Assembly (NCBI RefSeq): GCF_050433445.1 | Contig: NZ_JBNPXF010000019.1 | Location: forward strand, 3,257 to 67,256 | Direction of reading: 5' to 3' | DNA from: Kroppenstedtia sanguinis | GTDB taxonomy: Bacteria; Bacillota; Bacilli; Thermoactinomycetales; DSM-45169 | Length of the DNA: 64,000 nucleotides | Part shown: positions 25,375-34,816 of the stretch, piece after piece | How the letters are laid out: each line of letters begins with the position of its first letter | How positions within the stretch are numbered: position 1 is the stretch's first letter | The notes under the pieces: model-generated | Seen by the model: the letters and a program-made list of their open reading frames with translations, nothing else | Database searches by the model: none | What the model was told of the DNA's origin: nothing | Position numbers and translations under genes: made by a program

Positions 25375-25680
25375 TCAGGAGAGGAAGGCCACTCCCACTG
25401 CACAAACCAGACCAAAAAAGATCCCGGAGAACATGAATGTGACAATCGTCGCTTCCTTTTTAAAGTCCAGATGCATAAAGGAAAAGAGTTGCATAAACAC
25501 CTGGACTGTCGCCAAACCCAGAATTATCGGGATGATCCATTGCTGGGGTACGATGTTCATAATCACAGCGGCGAAGGCAAGACCTGTCAATACAAGCATC
25601 AACCCGAAAGAGACAACATATTTCATCCCACCAACCTGCTTCTCAGCCTGAGGTTGGCTTTGTTGTGCCTTGGCTTCCAT
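25375..25680 (-). CDS. ctaF: cytochrome c oxidase subunit IV (second operon)
   Basis: A 101-residue protein with three hydrophobic segments (MKYVVSFGLMLVLTGLAFAA; PQQWIIPIILGLATVQVFMQ; FMFSGIFFGLVCAVGVAF) and the FSFMHLDFK motif of prokaryotic COX4/CtaF. It stabilises the oxidase complex. It starts three bases after the ctaE stop, with GGTGGG upstream. The first operon has no counterpart; there ctaG takes this position. Confidence 0.93.
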   Translation of the reverse strand: MEAKAQQSQPQAEKQVGGMKYVVSFGLMLVLTGLAFAAVIMNIVPQQWIIPIILGLATVQVFMQLFSFMHLDFKKEATIVTFMFSGIFFGLVCAVGVAFLS

Positions 25681-25683
25681 GAT

Positions 25684-26313
25684 TTAACCCACCTTCCCCA
25701 TGAGGTAGACAACGGTGAAGATAAACACCCACACCACGTCGATAAAGTGCCAGTAGAGACTGGCCACAAAGAATTTGGGGGCCATTACTTGGGTTAAACC
25801 CTGTTTCCGAGCTTGAGCCAAGAGACCCGTGATCCAACAGACCCCAAACAACACGTGGGCTCCATGGGTTCCCAGCAAGGTGTAGAAGGCCGACCCGAAG
25901 GCACTACTGGTAAAGGTGTGCCCTTCACCCACATACACGACAAACTCATAGATCTCGAATCCGAGGAAAGACGCTCCCAGCAGGACGGTGATCCCGAACC
26001 AGAGCATAGTCTTTTTGTAATTATGCTGTTGCATCCCCACCACACCGAGGACACTGGTCAGACTGCTGAACAACAGAATCAGCGTCGACACGGCCACCAT
26101 CGGGATATGATAGAGTTCCTGGGTGGTCGGACCATCCATGGAGGAATTCCGCAGCGCGAGATAGACTCCGAAGAAACAGGCGAACATGACAGTCTCGGCA
26201 CCGAGGAAGAGCCAGAAACCGGTGATTTTGTTCCGCCCTTCCATGGTCTCCCGCTCCGGATGGGGGGACAGACCCGTCGTAGCGTTTGTTTGCTCAACCT
26301 GGGCTGTACTCAT
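25684..26313 (-). CDS. ctaE: cytochrome c oxidase subunit III (second operon)
   Basis: A 209-residue protein closely parallel to the first-operon CtaE: FWLFLGAETVMFACFFGVYL, LLGTHGAHVLFGVCWI and LYWHFIDVVWVFIFTVVYL. The ATG at 26313 overlaps the ctaD stop as TGATG, exactly as in the first operon; a GTG one codon upstream is an alternative. Part of the same oxidase complex as the flanking ctaD and ctaF. Confidence 0.95.
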   Translation of the reverse strand: MSTAQVEQTNATTGLSPHPERETMEGRNKITGFWLFLGAETVMFACFFGVYLALRNSSMDGPTTQELYHIPMVAVSTLILLFSSLTSVLGVVGMQQHNYKKTMLWFGITVLLGASFLGFEIYEFVVYVGEGHTFTSSAFGSAFYTLLGTHGAHVLFGVCWITGLLAQARKQGLTQVMAPKFFVASLYWHFIDVVWVFIFTVVYLMGKVG

Positions 26314-28229
26314 CACGCATTCGCCCCTTTCTCAACTCGTTGAATCTCGTCTGGTTCAATGTGATAGCCATGATCCTTTTCGAAGGAGCGGAGGAACATG
26401 ACCAGGAAGAAAAAGGCCAGACCCAAGGCTCCCACTTCCCAAGAGCGGAAGATAAAGCCCAAACCGGATACAAACATGCCGAGAGACATCAGGAATGGCA
26501 GATGGTTGTTGTTCGGCATGTGGATCGGACCCAGCGGTTCCGCCGGCTCCATTTGTTTGTTCCCCAGCATTTTCTCGTGCCAGAAGGCATCCACGGAACG
26601 AACTTTCGGCAACTGGGCAAAGTTGTATACCGGAGCCGGAGAGGGGATCGTCCATTCCAGAGTACGGCCATCCCAAGGATCATTCCCGGCAGGTGTCCGG
26701 TGCATGTAGCTATAGATCACATTGAAGACGATGATCGCTACACCCAGTGCCTGCATGTAGGCGCCCACGGTACTGATCTGGTTGATCAGGGCCACACCGT
26801 CTTCGGCTTGATAAGTGAACACCCGACGCGGCATTCCGAAGAACCCGAGGAAGTGCTGGATAAAGAAGGTTAAGTGGAACCCGATAAAGAACACCCAGAA
26901 GGACCACTTACCTATCGTTTCATTCAGCTTATAGCCGAACATCTTGGGCCACCAGTAATAAGCTCCTGCGAAAAGCCCCAACACCACACCACCGATCAGA
27001 GTGTAGTGGAAGTGGGCCACCACAAAATAGCTGTCATGGTATTGATAGTCTCCCGGCGGTGAGGCAAGCATCACCCCGGTGACACCACCTATGACGAAAG
27101 TGGGGATAAAACCGACGGCAAACAGCATCGCCGTGGTAAAGCGTATTTTTCCTCCCCACATGGTAAACAGCCAGTTGAAAACTTTAATCCCAGTTGGAAC
27201 GGCAATCGCCATCGTCGCAATCGCAAAGATGGAGTTGGCAACAGGCCCCATGCCAACGGTGAACATATGGTGAGCCCACACCATGAAGCCGAGGAAACCG
27301 ATCAGCAACGAGGCAAACACCATCGAGTTGTAACCGAAGAGACGCTTCTTAGCGAAGGTGGAGATCACTTCGGACATAATACCAAACGCTGGCAGAACCA
27401 CGATGTAAACTTCCGGGTGACCGAAAATCCAGAACAAGTGTTGCCAGATGACAGGATTTCCACCGACGGCTACATCAAAGAACCCGGCACCAAACAGACG
27501 TTCAAATATTATCAGAAACAGTCCTGCAGTCAGCGGCGGAAACCCAAACAGAATCAAAGCGGAAGAGACAAAGGAGGTCCAGGTGAAAAGTGGCATCCGC
27601 AAAAGGGACATCCCTGGAGCTCTCATATTGATGATCGTAGCAATAAAGTTAAGACCACCCATCAAGGTCCCAAAACCGGAGATCTGGATCCCCAGCGCAT
27701 AGTAATCAATACCCGTTCCCGCACTATAGGTATTGGAAGCGATGGGAACGTAGTTGGTCCATCCCGAATCAGGGGAATTACCAAACAACATGCTCAAGTT
27801 CATCAGCAACGCACCGGCGAAAAAGAGCCAAAAACCTAATGCGTTGAGAAAGGGGAAAGCGACGTCCCGCGCCCCAATCTGCAATGGAATGATCGCATTC
27901 ATCAGCGCGAACAGGAGTGGCATGGCAACGAAGAAAATCATATTCGTACCGTGCATGCTCAGATGTTCGTTAAATTCCCGCCCTACCATAAAATCGTTGT
28001 TGGGAAACAACAACTGGGTTCTCATCAGCAACGCTTGGACCCCTGCGATGACAAAAAAGAAAGTACCACCCAACATGTACAGGACGGCTATTTTCTTATG
28101 GTCTGTTGTCGTGATCCAATCCCAAAGCCAGTGAGAACGAAGACGGTTGTTCAACTCTTTGTTGTATCCACCGGTCAAAATGGCGCCCAATAAAAGGGCC
28201 AACACGACTAAGACAACAATCGTAGCCAA
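26313..28229 (-). CDS. ctaD: cytochrome c oxidase subunit I (second operon)
   Basis: A 638-residue haem-copper oxidase catalytic subunit with all ligands: MHGTNMIFFVAMP, WIFGHPEVYIVVLPAFG, VWAHHMFTVG and YFVVAHFHYTLIGG. The same C-terminal extension and the same TTG start (GGAGGAGGG seven bases upstream) as the first copy. The two CtaD proteins are clearly homologous along their full length but differ at many positions, so this is an old duplication or a separately acquired isoenzyme. Confidence 0.97.
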   Translation of the reverse strand: MATIVVLVVLALLLGAILTGGYNKELNNRLRSHWLWDWITTTDHKKIAVLYMLGGTFFFVIAGVQALLMRTQLLFPNNDFMVGREFNEHLSMHGTNMIFFVAMPLLFALMNAIIPLQIGARDVAFPFLNALGFWLFFAGALLMNLSMLFGNSPDSGWTNYVPIASNTYSAGTGIDYYALGIQISGFGTLMGGLNFIATIINMRAPGMSLLRMPLFTWTSFVSSALILFGFPPLTAGLFLIIFERLFGAGFFDVAVGGNPVIWQHLFWIFGHPEVYIVVLPAFGIMSEVISTFAKKRLFGYNSMVFASLLIGFLGFMVWAHHMFTVGMGPVANSIFAIATMAIAVPTGIKVFNWLFTMWGGKIRFTTAMLFAVGFIPTFVIGGVTGVMLASPPGDYQYHDSYFVVAHFHYTLIGGVVLGLFAGAYYWWPKMFGYKLNETIGKWSFWVFFIGFHLTFFIQHFLGFFGMPRRVFTYQAEDGVALINQISTVGAYMQALGVAIIVFNVIYSYMHRTPAGNDPWDGRTLEWTIPSPAPVYNFAQLPKVRSVDAFWHEKMLGNKQMEPAEPLGPIHMPNNNHLPFLMSLGMFVSGLGFIFRSWEVGALGLAFFFLVMFLRSFEKDHGYHIEPDEIQRVEKGANA

Positions 28230-28295
28230 AGGAATTCCCTCCTCCAGTCAATACTACCGTGCAAAAAACCTCCACCTATTGCACGTTGCGCCTGA

Positions 28296-29315
28296 TCACT
28301 CCAGGCTCTCCAAATAGACCTTTAGGTTTTTCATGTCTTTTTTGCTCAGGAAGTCAAAGGACGGCATATAGGTGCCTGGTTTGATCTCGTCGGGATGTTT
28401 CAACCATTTATCCAGATTTTTATCGTTGTTATCCAACAGTCCCGCGATTTTCTGCCTTTCACCCAATCCTGTCAGGTCGGGGCCTTTGCCTCCACTGGTT
28501 TTCAGCTCAGTGCCCTCAATAGCATGGCAACTCATACAGTTTTGGCTGAATACCTTTTTACCCGCTTTTTGCTCAGCTGTTTTCGGTTCGGAGGAGGGTT
28601 TTTGCCGCTTGGCCACCCACTTGTCAAAGTCATCTGGCTGATCGGCGACCACCTCAAAGTTCATCAGAGCATGGCTGGCGCCGCAAAGCTCAGCACAGCG
28701 TCCTGCATAGGTACCCGGCTCTTTGGCGTCCATCCACATATGGTTGGTACGACCGGGAACCGTATCCTGCTTTCCTCCCAGTTCCGGTACCCAGAAGGAG
28801 TGAACCACATCATCGGAGGTCAGTTCCAGGTAAACTCGTTTGCCCACCGGGATATGCATCTCCTGTGATGTCTTGATTCCCAATTCCGGATAGTCGAACT
28901 CCCACCAATATTGATGTGCTGTTACCTTCACCCGCACAGCATCTTCGTCCTTGGTAGGTTTCTCCGCCAGTGTGAAGGTACTGGTCAACGTGGGGACCGC
29001 CAAGATCACCAGCAAGATGATCGGAACGATAATCCACAACATCTCCAGTTTCATGCTACCTTCCACTTGCTTGGGGATGCTGTTGTCACCCGGCTTCTGT
29101 CGATACCTGATCAACACATAAAAATAGATGGCCATGACAACCACACAGACAAAGGCCATGATGTACACACTCACCATGATCAGGTCAAGGTTCTGCTCAC
29201 CAGCACTGCCCTTGGGATTGAAGACGGATTTCGACGGCTCTTCGCACCCGGTCATCACCAAGGCGAAGATTGCTAACAAGGACAAAAGAAGCACCAAACG
29301 TTTCCCCTGACTCAT
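28296..29315 (-). CDS. ctaC: cytochrome c oxidase subunit II with fused cytochrome c domain (second operon)
   Basis: A 339-residue lipoprotein: lipobox VMTGC, two membrane helices, CuA site in GRCAELCGASHALMNF, and a C-terminal cytochrome c with CMSCH and a Met in GTYMPSFDFLS. Parallel in layout to the first-operon CtaC. The 66-base gap to ctaD contains a small 7-bp inverted repeat (28258-28264 with 28279-28285) and no gene. Confidence 0.96.
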   Translation of the reverse strand: MSQGKRLVLLLSLLAIFALVMTGCEEPSKSVFNPKGSAGEQNLDLIMVSVYIMAFVCVVVMAIYFYVLIRYRQKPGDNSIPKQVEGSMKLEMLWIIVPIILLVILAVPTLTSTFTLAEKPTKDEDAVRVKVTAHQYWWEFDYPELGIKTSQEMHIPVGKRVYLELTSDDVVHSFWVPELGGKQDTVPGRTNHMWMDAKEPGTYAGRCAELCGASHALMNFEVVADQPDDFDKWVAKRQKPSSEPKTAEQKAGKKVFSQNCMSCHAIEGTELKTSGGKGPDLTGLGERQKIAGLLDNNDKNLDKWLKHPDEIKPGTYMPSFDFLSKKDMKNLKVYLESLE

Positions 29316-29438
29316 ATCCGTTTAACCCCGCTTTCTCTCATCAAATCGATCAGACCGCTCACTCTTTATATCAAAACAGCGCCGCCGTTCTAACAAGAGC
29401 TCGGCGACTGTTGGACAAACGATCCCCGCAATGTCGCC

Positions 29439-30365
29439 TCACCTGAACAAGATCGGGTCGATCACCATCACTACTTGCATCACCGTCAGGTAAAGAATCG
29501 AGAAGAAGAACATCTTTCGGGCCCAATCTTCGTCGTCGAGGGAAGACCAGCCGATCATTGCCTGGTAGATCCATGCCCCGCCGAGAAGGATGGCCACACC
29601 AAGATACAGCCAGCTCACCACTCCCGTCCCGAACAGCAAGAGTGATGCAGGAAGCATCAAAATCACAAACAACACCGTTTGCCGTCGAGTATCGGCTGGA
29701 CCTTTCACCACCGGCCACATCGGAATCCCTGCCCCTCGATAATCTTCGGTTTTCATTAGCGCCAAGGCGTAGAAATGGGGTGGTTGCCAGATAAACATGA
29801 ACAAAAACAGCACCCAGGCAGTGAGATCCAATGTTCCTTGCACCGCCGCCCACCCAATCATGGGCGGGACAGCCCCAGCAATACTCCCGATCACGGTGTT
29901 CCAAATCGTTGTCCGCTTTGTCCAGATGGAATATATAAAAACGTAGGCCAAAAAGCCTATCGCAGCCAGGATCGCCGAAAGCGGGTTAACCAGAGAGCCT
30001 AGAAGAGCAACACCCGCCAACGTCAACAGGATTCCGATCCAGAGTGCAGACTGCGGCTGGATTCTTCCGGCAGCCACAGCACGATTGCGCGTCCGGGCCA
30101 TCAGTGGATCGATATCCCGGTCAATGTAATTATTGATCGCACAACTTCCTGCAGTCACAAGGGCTGCTCCCAACAAAGTAGCCAACAGAAGACCGAAATT
30201 TAAAGAACCATAACCGGCCAGCCAAAACCCTGCGAACACAGCCATCAGATTGGAAGCATTGATCCCTGGCTTGGTCAATTCCCAATAATCTCTCCAAGTG
30301 ACTTTGGCCATCTCCGTATCAGCCAACAGGCCACTTGAGGTCTGTTGAATCATGGGTCGTTCCAC
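29439..30365 (-). CDS. ctaB: protohaem IX farnesyltransferase (second operon)
   Basis: A 308-residue haem O synthase with INNYIDRDIDPLMARTRNRA (prenyl-diphosphate Asp motif) and LMKTEDYRGAGIPMWPVVKG. Seven or more membrane segments. AGGAGG lies a few bases upstream of the GTG at 30365; an ATG four codons later is possible. The upstream-open frame continues but is not coding. It is the first gene of the second oxidase operon and a parallel of the copy at 23124. Confidence 0.93.
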   Translation of the reverse strand: MERPMIQQTSSGLLADTEMAKVTWRDYWELTKPGINASNLMAVFAGFWLAGYGSLNFGLLLATLLGAALVTAGSCAINNYIDRDIDPLMARTRNRAVAAGRIQPQSALWIGILLTLAGVALLGSLVNPLSAILAAIGFLAYVFIYSIWTKRTTIWNTVIGSIAGAVPPMIGWAAVQGTLDLTAWVLFLFMFIWQPPHFYALALMKTEDYRGAGIPMWPVVKGPADTRRQTVLFVILMLPASLLLFGTGVVSWLYLGVAILLGGAWIYQAMIGWSSLDDEDWARKMFFFSILYLTVMQVVMVIDPILFR

Positions 30366-30814
30366 GGTACCCCTCCTTTCTATGGATCGGGCCCACTGTA
30401 TTTTGCTACTACTGCCGTACCGCTCTCTTGCTCCTGGAACGACGCAGGACAAGAGAAGGGTGACAAAAAACTGCGCTGGAACCCCCCTCACCTCAGGTCA
30501 CATTGTCTCACAAAGGGAAACCAGCGTGGATCCTTCCGCCCGAGAAGGTGTCTGAAAGCCCTTTCCCGATGAAGGCTTTTCCTATTATTCTTCTAATGTC
30601 CTCAAGCGACCAAAAAGTCCCATAATGAAGCACAGCATACAATGGGCGGCAGTATGATCATGTTCATTGTAGATGAGCCAAAAGAACAACGTCAAGTAAG
30701 ACCAGCAAAGGTTCAAAATATGTATACATTAAGTACAAGATTGTCAAGCTGGAGGCCAGAACCGCCATTGGATCCAACAGGCTCGGCCTCTCTCTTGACA
30801 CTCCTACTTTCGAA
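30366..30814 (-). promoter_or_regulatory. gene-free region with candidate promoter and long leader of the second oxidase operon
   Basis: No credible gene lies in these 449 bases. On the minus strand TTGACA (30747-30742) and TATACA (30726-30721, 15-base spacer) or the overlapping TACATA (17-base spacer) form a candidate promoter. It would give a leader of about 340 bases before ctaB. I see no known riboswitch class in it. The region also holds the upstream end of the RsbT-like gene's 3' side. Confidence 0.35.
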
Positions 30815-31234
30815 CTATCCCTCTGTCTGTCTTGCGGCATCGGTGAGCCACTTGCTCACCTGAACGCAGGTTCCTTTTCCATCTACTGCCCGAAGCACAA
30901 ATTCATCCATCAATTCTTTCACTTGGCGAAGTCCATGTCCCTCCATCATCGACGGGGTTTCCGTCATTCTGAGGATGGATTCCGTTTCTTCCATCCCAGG
31001 CCCAAAATCCTGGACCACCATGCGAATACCCTGCTGCCCTCCTCCGTCCAGGGACTCGATCAAAACCGTACCTTCCCCCGCATGATGCAACACATTAAGC
31101 GCCAGTTCCGATACCGACTGAACGATACGACTCTGGTCCAGCTCATCAAACCCCAACCCTCCGGCAAATTCTCGAACCTTGCTACGGATGGGAATCACAT
31201 CCGATTCCGTTTTGATCGAGATCAAGGTACTCAA
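30815..31234 (-). CDS. RsbT-like serine kinase / ATP-binding regulator
   Basis: A 139-residue GHKL-fold protein. DQSRIVQSVSELALNVLHHAG (N box) and VVQDFGPGMEE (G1 box), GHGLRQVKELMDEF and GKGTCVQVSKWL follow RsbT, the kinase that phosphorylates STAS proteins in the stressosome pathway, more closely than RsbW. No RsbR, RsbS or sigma-factor gene is nearby. It starts at a TTG with GGAGGGG six bases upstream, 20 bases behind an ABC exporter gene, so the two are probably cotranscribed. Confidence 0.82.
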   Translation of the reverse strand: MSTLISIKTESDVIPIRSKVREFAGGLGFDELDQSRIVQSVSELALNVLHHAGEGTVLIESLDGGGQQGIRMVVQDFGPGMEETESILRMTETPSMMEGHGLRQVKELMDEFVLRAVDGKGTCVQVSKWLTDAARQTEG

Positions 31235-31254
31235 CTCTCTCCCCTCCCCAGGTT

Positions 31255-33048
31255 TCAGGATGTGCCCCCGCTGACTGGCACATCTGATCGATCCAGATAT
31301 TGAACATTAAACAGATGAGCATATTTCCCACCTTTCTCCATCAATTCCCGGTGGGTTCCCGACTCTGCAATCTGCCCCTCTTCCATCAAGCAAATCTTGT
31401 CGGCATGAGTGATCGTAGACAAACGGTGAGCTACGATCAAGGTCGTACGATTCTTCGCCAGTCTCCCCAAGGACTCCTGAATCAAACGCTCTGACTCCAG
31501 GTCGAGAGCAGAGGTTGCTTCATCCAAAATCAAGATGGCTGGATCCTTCAAAAACACCCTTGCAATGGCCAAACGCTGTTTTTGACCCCCGGAGAGCTTG
31601 ACTCCTCGTTCCCCGATCTCTGTGTCATATCCCTTAACAAGATTTGTGATGAACTCATGGGCGTTGGCCGCTTTGGCCGCTGCTACCACTTCCTCAAAAG
31701 AGGCATCTGTCTTTCCCATCCGGATATTCTCCAGCACACTGCCGCTGAACAGGATATTATCCTGAAGCACCATCCCGATTCTTCTCCGCAAATCGGAGAG
31801 CTGCCAGTCACGTACGTCTAGTCCGTCCACTGACACGCTTCCCTGCTGAATGTCATAAAAGCGAGGAATCAGCGAGACCATAGAAGATTTTCCGCCCCCA
31901 CTCATGCCGACCAGGGCGATCGTCTGTCCCGGAGCAATCTTCAAATCGATGCCTTTCAACACTTCCTCCCCACTATCCTGATAGGAAAAATGAACATCCC
32001 GGAAGGTGATCTCCCCCCGTGCCTGAGGGACGGAACGGGCATGAGGCGAGTCCTGGATGTCATAGGGTTCATCCAGGAACTCAAAGACCCGGTCCATAGA
32101 GGCAAGAGATTGGGTTAAAATCGTGGAGGCATTGACCAGACGCCGGATCGGCGCATAAACCAGTTGTAAATAACCATAGAAGGCGGTCATAGCTCCGATG
32201 GTCAAGTTCCCCTGCAAAACCTGATAAGCTGCAAAGCCGATGACCAGAATCGGGGCAACGTCCGTGATCGTATTGACAACGGCAAAAGTATGGGCGTTCC
32301 AACGGGAATGGGCTAGCGCTTTGCCTAGATAGTGCTGGTTTTGTTGATCAAACTGTCCTTGCTCGTGTTTTTCCAGATTGAAGGCTCGAATTACGGAAAT
32401 CCCCTGAATTCGTTCGTGAAGATGGCCCTGCATCTCCGCCAAGGCTTGGGAACGTTCCCGCGTGAGGCTTCTCAACCCCTGGTAAAAGTATTTGACCGCC
32501 ACACCATAGAGAGGGAAGACGGACAAAGAGACCAGAGTCATCCAGGGATCCATCCACAACATAATCCCCACTGCGATCAGCAAGGTGATCAAATCGAGCC
32601 AAATGTTCATCATCCCCGTGACGACGAATTCCTTCGTCTGCTCCACATCGTTGATCACTCGGGAGATGATTTGCCCCACTTTCCGGTTGTTATAGTAGCG
32701 AAGCGACAATTTCTGGATATGTTCAAACAGCCGGTTGCGGATATCGAACAGGACCCGGCTTGCCGACCACTGGGCAAAATACTGACGGTAATACTCTATC
32801 GGCCACCTCAGCACCGTAAAAACAAACAAAGCACCCCCGAGAATCCACAGAAGATGGTTCAGTTTTTCTTCCACAGGTGCATTTGTCATTAAAATGTCAT
32901 CTACCACGTATTTCAGAATTAGAGGCAACAACAGAGGAATGCCGAATTTCAGCACGCCCACCACCATGGTTGCCACAATCTGCTTACGGTAAGGGCGAAC
33001 AAATTGAATGTATCTCCGAACACTCCCCAATGAAAACTCAACTCCCAC
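31255..33048 (-). CDS. ABC exporter, fused permease and ATPase
   Basis: A 597-residue half-transporter: six membrane segments in the first 320 residues, then an ATPase domain with Walker A GMSGGGKSS, signature KLSGGQKQR, Walker B ILILDEATSALD and the switch His in VAHRLSTI. It functions as a homodimer or heterodimer and exports lipids, drugs or peptides; no partner gene is adjacent. The start is uncertain: GTG at 33048 is the longest, and a TTG six codons later has the G-rich string TGGGAG upstream. Confidence 0.9.
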   Translation of the reverse strand: MGVEFSLGSVRRYIQFVRPYRKQIVATMVVGVLKFGIPLLLPLILKYVVDDILMTNAPVEEKLNHLLWILGGALFVFTVLRWPIEYYRQYFAQWSASRVLFDIRNRLFEHIQKLSLRYYNNRKVGQIISRVINDVEQTKEFVVTGMMNIWLDLITLLIAVGIMLWMDPWMTLVSLSVFPLYGVAVKYFYQGLRSLTRERSQALAEMQGHLHERIQGISVIRAFNLEKHEQGQFDQQNQHYLGKALAHSRWNAHTFAVVNTITDVAPILVIGFAAYQVLQGNLTIGAMTAFYGYLQLVYAPIRRLVNASTILTQSLASMDRVFEFLDEPYDIQDSPHARSVPQARGEITFRDVHFSYQDSGEEVLKGIDLKIAPGQTIALVGMSGGGKSSMVSLIPRFYDIQQGSVSVDGLDVRDWQLSDLRRRIGMVLQDNILFSGSVLENIRMGKTDASFEEVVAAAKAANAHEFITNLVKGYDTEIGERGVKLSGGQKQRLAIARVFLKDPAILILDEATSALDLESERLIQESLGRLAKNRTTLIVAHRLSTITHADKICLMEEGQIAESGTHRELMEKGGKYAHLFNVQYLDRSDVPVSGGTS

Positions 33049-33214
33049 TCTCAGATCGATTCATCTCATTATAACAGAGAGTGCAACTCCAAAAAGTATG
33101 GTGAATATGCTGAGATTTCCCCTTTCATGGTGCTGTCGAATTCGGATCCAAACCCAACTCTGGCGAGTGTCGAAAGATGCTTCTTCCATCTGTTCAGGTT
33201 TTTTCTCGACAACA

Positions 33215-33246
33215 ACAAAAAGCCGCCTGGATCGGCGGCTTTTTTG
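33215..33246 (-). terminator. terminator of codY
   Basis: AGCCGCC (33221-33227) pairs with GGCGGCT (33234-33240); T runs flank it on both strands. It lies just past the codY stop codon. Confidence 0.85.
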
Positions 33247-33251
33247 CTCAT

Positions 33252-34031
33252 TCAGCCCCGTGCTTTTTCAAGAGCTGGGAGTAATTTATTGTTCAAAATC
33301 TTGATATAGGTTCCTTTCATCCCCAAGGAACGGGATTCGACCACACCGGCGCTTTCCAATTTGCGAAGGGCGTTGACGATCACCGACCGAGTAATCCCCA
33401 CGCGATCCGCAATTTTACTGGCCACCAGCAAGCCTTCCGAACCCTCCAGCTCATTGAAAATATGTTCTGCAGCTTCTAACTCGCTAAAAGAAAGGGAGTT
33501 GATCGCCAACTGAACCACTGCCCGGCTGCGTGCTTCATCTTCGATTTTGCCAGCCCGTTCACGGAGAATCTCCATCCCAACCACCGTTGCACCGTACTCG
33601 GCGAGCACCAGATCATCGTCTACAAACTTTTCATTGATCCGAGACAGTACTAGTGTTCCCAGATGGTCTCCACCGCCCACGACAGGCACCAAGGTGGTAT
33701 ACCCGTGTTTAAACATGTCCTTCATTTCTACTGGATAAGCCGTCAACGGGTCTTCTACGCTCACATTGGGAGAGGTTTTGTCTACATCCATCAACATGTT
33801 GGCATATTCATCCGGAAATTGACGATCTTTGAGATACTTCTGCATCCGCTCGTTCTCGATCTCATGATTGACTGCCAGACCGAGGATTTCCCCCTCGGGG
33901 CTGACCACATACAGGTTGGCACCGATCACATCGCAGAGCGCTTCTGCCACCTGATCAAAGTCCACCAAGTGATGGCCTACATTTTTTTGAAGAATTTTCG
34001 AGATCCGACGCGTTTTGTTCAACAAATCCAT
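33252..34031 (-). CDS. codY: GTP- and branched-chain-amino-acid-sensing repressor CodY
   Basis: A 259-residue global regulator of nutrient-limited gene expression. The N-terminal GAF domain begins MDLLNKTRRISKILQKN and contains the ligand pocket; the C-terminal winged helix-turn-helix is LLVASKIADRVGITRSVIV. Length and sequence are normal for CodY. GGGGGG lies eight bases before the ATG. It is a single gene with its own terminator here and is not in the usual codV-clpQY-codY operon of Bacillus, at least not within the 250 bases upstream. Confidence 0.97.
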   Translation of the reverse strand: MDLLNKTRRISKILQKNVGHHLVDFDQVAEALCDVIGANLYVVSPEGEILGLAVNHEIENERMQKYLKDRQFPDEYANMLMDVDKTSPNVSVEDPLTAYPVEMKDMFKHGYTTLVPVVGGGDHLGTLVLSRINEKFVDDDLVLAEYGATVVGMEILRERAGKIEDEARSRAVVQLAINSLSFSELEAAEHIFNELEGSEGLLVASKIADRVGITRSVIVNALRKLESAGVVESRSLGMKGTYIKILNNKLLPALEKARG

Positions 34032-34277
34032 TTCCTGTTCCCCCCATGGGTCATTTGTTTTTTCTGTGTGTTTTTATTCACAAATTGTACCGGAATTTTC
34101 AAGGTTAAGAATGGTGAACGGGGATATACCGAGCCACACTGAATTGTAAATTATGTGAGAAGGTGGACAAATCTCGGCACTTCTCCTATTATGCAATGTT
34201 CCCTGGCAATTGACATCCGTGTTTTGTGAACAGTTTTTGACTCTTGTTATGATTTGAAATTACTACCACTCTTTCCA

Positions 34278-34805
34278 TCAAAGAAATTTTTCCAATGATG
34301 GTCGCCAGAGAATCCATTCCACCTTTCCTTCCAGGAGTTCCTCTGAAACCTGTCCCACTCCGGGATAGCGACTGTCTCTGCTCGCATAGCGATGACGGTT
34401 GTCTCCCATGACAAAGAGACTTCCTTTTTTGACTGTCACTGGCCCAAAGTCCCCATCTTCGATGTCTGTGTCGATATAGGGTTCATGCACCTTTTTTCCA
34501 TTGCGATACAGATCCCCTCCCTTGATCTCAATCCGATCTCCAGGGACTCCCACCACACGCTTGACCAGATATTTTCCCTTCCGGGAAGGATCCTTGAAAG
34601 TCACCACGTCATTACGTTGCGGTTGGGAGAACATAAAGTGAAGTTTGTTGATCAAGAGCCGATCCCCATCTTCCAAAGTGGGCATCATGGAGGTTCCGTT
34701 GACCACGGACAGTGCCAGCCCAAACTGGTTGATCACCAACGCTGCTGAGACGGCCAACAGGACCGTTCGCAACCAAGAACCAAACCGGGGCCTACCACCC
34801 TTCAT
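34278..34805 (-). CDS. type I signal peptidase
   Basis: A 175-residue membrane peptidase that cleaves signal peptides outside the cytoplasmic membrane. One N-terminal membrane anchor (VLLAVSAALVINQFGLAL), the nucleophilic Ser in NGTSMMPTLEDGD, the catalytic Lys in YLVKRVVGVPGD and box E MGDNRHRYASRDSR are all present. It belongs to the SipS/SipT type. It begins 11 bases after the DUF402 gene stop and is probably cotranscribed with it. Confidence 0.94.
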   Translation of the reverse strand: MKGGRPRFGSWLRTVLLAVSAALVINQFGLALSVVNGTSMMPTLEDGDRLLINKLHFMFSQPQRNDVVTFKDPSRKGKYLVKRVVGVPGDRIEIKGGDLYRNGKKVHEPYIDTDIEDGDFGPVTVKKGSLFVMGDNRHRYASRDSRYPGVGQVSEELLEGKVEWILWRPSLEKFL

Positions 34806-34816
34806 CTTGCATCACT

